From contig JADKHK010000005.1 of NCBI GenBank assembly GCA_016721845.1, forward strand, positions 325,392 to 389,391: a stretch of DNA of 64,000 bases, given 5' to 3'. The notes beneath the pieces were generated by a model that saw nothing but the letters and a program-made list of their open reading frames with translations, was not told the origin of the DNA and did no database searches. The translations under genes and the position numbers were made by a program. The stretch is from Lysobacterales bacterium (GTDB lineage Bacteria > Pseudomonadota > Gammaproteobacteria > Xanthomonadales > Ahniellaceae). The first letter of the stretch is position 1, and every line of letters starts with the position of its first letter. Of the stretch, positions 60,953 to 64,000 are shown in pieces.

Positions 60953-62011
60953 GTGGGACTGTTCTCAGCAAGTACACCTCCTTTGATCGGCGTGGACATC
61001 AGCTCCACAGCGGTAAAGCTGCTGCAATTGTCACAGGCGGGCGGCCGCTATCGCGTCGAACACTATGCGGTCGAGCCCTTGCCGCCGAATGCGGTGGTCG
61101 AAAAGAACATCGTCGAAGTCGAGGCGGTGGGTGAGGCAATCAAACGCGCATTTGCGCGTAGCGGCGCCCGGACCAAGTTCGCGGCGGCATCGGTCGCCGG
61201 GTCGGCGGTGATCACCAAGATCATCCCGATGCAGGCCGACTTGTCCGAGGACGACCTCGAAGGCCAGATCCTTGCCGAAGCCCAGCAATACATCCCGTAT
61301 CCGCTTGAGGAAGTCAGCCTCGATTTCGAAGTGCTGGGGCCGGTCAAGGACAACCCGGAACTGATGAATGTGCTGCTGGCCGCGTCGCGTACGGAAAACG
61401 TCGATGTCCGCGTTGCCGCGCTGGACGTCGGCGGTCTTGCCGCGAAAGTGGTCGATGTCGAGGCGTTTGCAATGGAGAACGCCTACAAGCTGCTTTCGGA
61501 TCAGCTCAGTGTTCCGAAGGACGCGACCGTTGCTGTAGTCGACATCGGCGCAACCATGACCACGCTGTCGGTGCTGAAGAACCAGCGCACCATCTATACC
61601 CGCGAACAGGTGTTCGGCGGCAAGCAGCTCACCGATGAAGTGATGCGGCGCTACGGTCTTTCCTACGAGGAAGCCGGCATGGCCAAGCGCCAAGGTGGTT
61701 TGCCGGAGAGCTACGAGATCGAGGTGCTTGAGCCGTTCAAGGAGGCGATGGTTCAGCAGATCAGCCGATTGCTGCAGTTTTTCTTCGCCGGCACCGAGTT
61801 CAGCAAGGTCGACCAAGTCGTGCTCGCGGGTGGCTGTGCCTCGATTCCGGGCGTCGCGGAGATGGTGGAGGAGCAGATCGGCGTGCCGACCATCGTCGCC
61901 AACCCGCTGGCCGGCATGAGCTTGTCGAATCGCGTCCAGGCGCAGACGCTGGCTCAGGATGCGCCGGCGCTGATGATCGCCTGTGGCCTCGCACTCAGGA
62001 GCTTCGACTGA
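60953..62011 (+). CDS. pilM: Type IV pilus inner-membrane assembly protein PilM
   Basis: Cytoplasmic actin-like ATPase-fold protein that binds the N terminus of PilN and links the alignment complex to the pilus motor. The 352-residue protein has ATP-site segments LIGVDISSTAVKLLQLS, VAVVDIGATMTTLSVL and VVLAGGCASIPGVAEMVEE, plus QILAEAQQYIPYPLEEVSLDF typical of PilM. I chose the GTG at 60953 (VGLFSASTPP) because AAGGGG precedes it and the family begins MGLF; the frame extends six codons upstream without support. The stop overlaps the pilN start by one base. Confidence 0.95.
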   Translation: MGLFSASTPPLIGVDISSTAVKLLQLSQAGGRYRVEHYAVEPLPPNAVVEKNIVEVEAVGEAIKRAFARSGARTKFAAASVAGSAVITKIIPMQADLSEDDLEGQILAEAQQYIPYPLEEVSLDFEVLGPVKDNPELMNVLLAASRTENVDVRVAALDVGGLAAKVVDVEAFAMENAYKLLSDQLSVPKDATVAVVDIGATMTTLSVLKNQRTIYTREQVFGGKQLTDEVMRRYGLSYEEAGMAKRQGGLPESYEIEVLEPFKEAMVQQISRLLQFFFAGTEFSKVDQVVLAGGCASIPGVAEMVEEQIGVPTIVANPLAGMSLSNRVQAQTLAQDAPALMIACGLALRSFD

Positions 62012-62631
62012 TGGCCAAGATCAATCTATTGCCGTGGCGCGCAGAGCGACGCAAGCAGCGCGAACGCGAGTTCCAGACCATGCTCGGGGGCGCCCTGATC
62101 GTGGGCTTGATCGCTGTCTTCGTGGCCATCTTCCATTGGGATGGTCTTAAGGAGGACCAGACCCAGCGCAACCAATTGCTGGAACGAGAAATTACCGCAC
62201 TCGATGCCAAGATCAAGGAGATCGAGGCGCTGCAGCAGACGCGTGAACAGTTGCTGCAGCGCAAGCAGATCATCGAGCAGCTTCAGTCCAGCCGAACCCA
62301 GATGGTGCACATGTTCGACGAGTTGGTGCGGACCTTGCCCGATGGGGTGCGTCTGACGTCGCTGAAGCAGAGTGCCGATTCGATCGAAATCGAGGGCATG
62401 ACTCAGTCTTGGGCCCGAGCTGCGCAATACGTCCGGAACCTCGAGAAGAGCGAGTGGATCCGCAAGCCGGACGTCAAGATCATCGACTCGACGACGCCCG
62501 ACAAGGCCGCCCGCTATCGCTTCTCGCTGACGGCCAATCTGCGCAAGTCCGAAGACGAGAAGGCCGATGCGCAAGAAGGTGAAGTCGACCTTGCCGCGCC
62601 GCTCAATGCACAGGCGGGAGGTGCGCAGTGA
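62011..62631 (+). CDS. pilN: Type IV pilus assembly protein PilN
   Basis: Bitopic inner-membrane protein of the alignment complex. The conserved MAKINLLPWRAERRKQRE N terminus is the PilM-binding peptide (INLLP motif). One helix (GGALIVGLIAVFVAIFHW) crosses the membrane; then a coiled coil (ITALDAKIKEIEALQQTREQLLQRKQIIEQLQ) leads to a periplasmic ferredoxin-like domain (MVHMFDELVRTLPDGVRLTSLKQ). It overlaps pilM by 1 base and pilO by 4. 206 residues, normal length. Confidence 0.95.
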   Translation: MAKINLLPWRAERRKQREREFQTMLGGALIVGLIAVFVAIFHWDGLKEDQTQRNQLLEREITALDAKIKEIEALQQTREQLLQRKQIIEQLQSSRTQMVHMFDELVRTLPDGVRLTSLKQSADSIEIEGMTQSWARAAQYVRNLEKSEWIRKPDVKIIDSTTPDKAARYRFSLTANLRKSEDEKADAQEGEVDLAAPLNAQAGGAQ

Positions 62632-63332
62632 AACTTTCCGATATCAACAATCTGGACGCCAAGAACTACGGTTCCTGGCCGATGCCGGTCAAGTTTGTGG
62701 CTGCACTGCTCTTGTTCGTGGTCGTCCTGGTTGCCGGCTATTTCATGAAGATCAAGCCGGCCAATGACGAGCTCGACATCTTGCGTGCGAAAGAACAAGA
62801 GCTGATCAGCGTATTCACCGAGAAGCAGGGCAAGGTCGTCAATCTCGAGGAATACAAGAAGCAGCTTGAAGAAATGCGCGAGTTGTTGCGACAAATGATC
62901 CGCCAGTTGCCGAGCAAGACCGAGATGCCGGACTTGTTGATTGATATCTCGCAGACAGCGCTTTCGTCCGGCATCGACAACGAGTTGTTTGAGCCTGGAC
63001 CGGAAGTGGCGAAAGAGTTCTATGCGGAAAAGCCGATCACGCTGCGCATGAAGGGCAGCTACCACCAGTTCGGTGCATTTGTGAGCGGTGTCGCTTCACT
63101 TCCGCGCGTGGTGATCCTGACCATGCATGACGTGTCCTTGACGCCGGGCGGAGTGCAGCCCGGACGGACTCCTGCTGCGCCGGTTTCCAGCGGAACGCTG
63201 GTGCTGGAGGGCACGGTGAAGACCTATCGCTACCTGGATGACGAGGAACTGTCTTCAATGGCCTCTGACGCCGCACCGGTCAATGGCGCGGCACCCGCGC
63301 CAGCCGCCCCAGCAACGCCGCCGGCGCAATGA
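62628..63332 (+). CDS. pilO: Type IV pilus assembly protein PilO
   Basis: Partner of PilN in the inner-membrane alignment complex. The 234-residue protein has a short cytoplasmic start, one helix (VKFVAALLLFVVVLVAGYFM), a periplasmic coiled coil (ANDELDILRAKEQELISVFTEKQGKVVNLEEYKKQLEEM) and a ferredoxin-like domain (QTALSSGIDNELFEPGPE; MKGSYHQFGAFVSGVASLPRVVILTMHDVSL). The C terminus is a Pro/Ala tail (GAAPAPAAPATPPAQ). It overlaps pilN by 4 bases and is followed by pilP after 10. Confidence 0.95.
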   Translation: MKLSDINNLDAKNYGSWPMPVKFVAALLLFVVVLVAGYFMKIKPANDELDILRAKEQELISVFTEKQGKVVNLEEYKKQLEEMRELLRQMIRQLPSKTEMPDLLIDISQTALSSGIDNELFEPGPEVAKEFYAEKPITLRMKGSYHQFGAFVSGVASLPRVVILTMHDVSLTPGGVQPGRTPAAPVSSGTLVLEGTVKTYRYLDDEELSSMASDAAPVNGAAPAPAAPATPPAQ

Positions 63333-63342
63333 GGAGGAGTTC

Positions 63343-63882
63343 ATGGGGAATTTCATCATGAAATATCAATTCTCGGTCCGAATCGCCGCGGTCGTATCGG
63401 TGGCGTTGCTTGCCGGGTGCGCCAAGGGCACGCGTGATCTGGAAGAGAAGTTGGCGGAAATCAGATCGCGCCAAGGTGCGCCGGTCGATCCTTTGCCGGC
63501 GATGCGGGAGTTCCCGCCGTTTCCATACACGGCTTACGATCTTCGAGACCCCTTTGCGCCGTTTTCCGAAGATGAAAACGCGCCGTCGGGTGGTGGGGCC
63601 GGACCCAAGCCCGACCCGGATCGCCCCAAAGAGTATCTTGAGTCCTATCCGCTCGACAGCCTCGATATGGTCGGCACGCTTGGCGTGATCGACGATTTGA
63701 CGGCGCTGTTGAAAGACCCGGATGGTGTGGTGCACAGGCTGCGGCCGGGCAACTACATCGGTCAGAACGATGGTCAGATCACCGCCATCTTCGAAGACCG
63801 GATCGAACTCGTCGAATTGGTTTCCAACGGCAATGGCGGCTGGATCGAACGTCCCGCGTCGATCGCGCTGGACGATGAATAA
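63343..63882 (+). CDS. pilP: Type IV pilus lipoprotein PilP
   Basis: Inner-membrane lipoprotein that ties PilNO to the PilQ secretin. The 179-residue protein has a signal with lipobox LLAGC, a flexible segment with the FPYTAYDLRDPFAPF motif that contacts PilNO, and a C-terminal HR domain (ESYPLDSLDMVGTL; LLKDPDGVVHRLRPGNYIGQNDGQITAIFEDRIELVELV). I start at 63343 because GAGGAGGAG lies just before this ATG. Confidence 0.95.
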   Translation: MGNFIMKYQFSVRIAAVVSVALLAGCAKGTRDLEEKLAEIRSRQGAPVDPLPAMREFPPFPYTAYDLRDPFAPFSEDENAPSGGGAGPKPDPDRPKEYLESYPLDSLDMVGTLGVIDDLTALLKDPDGVVHRLRPGNYIGQNDGQITAIFEDRIELVELVSNGNGGWIERPASIALDDE

Positions 63883-63897
63883 TCAGGAGTGGCACGC

Positions 63898-64000
63898 ATG
63901 AGCACACACACGATCACGCAACGGTACGCGCAGATCCCCGGCGCCGGCTTGCTCACGACACTCGGTCGAAGGGTCATTGTCGCGACACTGACGCTTGCTT
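63898..64000 (+). CDS. pilQ: Start of type IV pilus secretin PilQ, cut off by the window end
   Basis: Only 34 codons are visible, ending inside the gene. The ATG at 63898 is preceded by CAGGAG (63884-63889) and starts a basic N terminus with a long hydrophobic stretch (RRVIVATLTLA), as expected for a signal peptide. Identity as PilQ rests on position directly after pilP, where pilQ lies in nearly every pilMNOPQ operon; nothing in the visible part is diagnostic. Confidence 0.75.
   Translation, partial: MSTHTITQRYAQIPGAGLLTTLGRRVIVATLTLA

Overview
The window is a gene-dense, GC-rich stretch of a gammaproteobacterial chromosome, most like the Lysobacterales (Xanthomonadales). The pointers are a coaBC-dut-algC locus with a membrane-anchored AlgC, a glutaredoxin/IscA-like/rhodanese triple fusion, olefin-synthesis genes (oleB, oleC, oleD), many secreted FG-GAP and metalloprotease proteins, and mrcA divergent from pilMNOPQ. 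This assignment is inferred from gene content, not from a marker-gene comparison. I see no tRNA, rRNA, CRISPR array, insertion sequence or prophage. No gap between genes exceeds 300 bases.

Layout. 1-4113: coaBC (start cut off), dut and algC, feeding coenzyme A, dUTP clean-up and sugar-phosphate metabolism. 4158-4767: a ParE/RelE-type toxin-antitoxin pair with a candidate operator. 4927-9853: secreted M16 protease, membrane acyltransferase, small lipoprotein, SDR oxidoreductase. 9867-14854: four secreted proteins of unknown role, one a repeat protein with double cysteines, one with a phage-type S74 chaperone domain, one FG-GAP/ASPIC protein. 14992-18433: a NarL-type two-component system and a TetR-controlled hydrolase/isomerase operon. 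18514-22960: two secreted amidohydrolases (one without its metal-binding histidines), thiD, and a compact AMP nucleosidase-like gene. 23003-30018: lipoprotein, glutaredoxin fusion, OmpA-family protein with Ig-like repeats, and an M36 metalloprotease broken by a one-base frameshift. 30135-33853: oleB-oleC-oleD without oleA. 33896-35894: minCDE.

35947-39385 holds small genes of mostly unknown function, including two TfoX-N-like proteins and a tightly coupled TfoX-like/lipoprotein/ankyrin set. 39392-44803 is a minus-strand run of M1 and M28 peptidases, a lipase-like hydrolase and a TPR protein. 44868-48140 is the minus-strand operon rph-rdgB-hemW-ubiE. 48210-55799 runs yicC-gmk-rpoZ-spoT-ridA-recG-nucleoside hydrolase (nucleotide metabolism, stringent response, DNA repair). 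55913-57610 carries rpmE2 and gltA. 57643-60763 has a conserved unknown and mrcA (PBP1A). 60953-64000 is pilMNOP and the start of pilQ, the type IV pilus alignment complex.

The most unusual signals are: a shared C-terminal tail of the form [LV]F-x-[DN]-x-FE on three unrelated exported proteins; a secreted protein with three vicinal cysteine pairs 95-99 residues apart; the frameshifted M36 protease; the paired intact and metal-ligand-less amidohydrolases; and a 28-base near-palindrome in front of the TetR gene.
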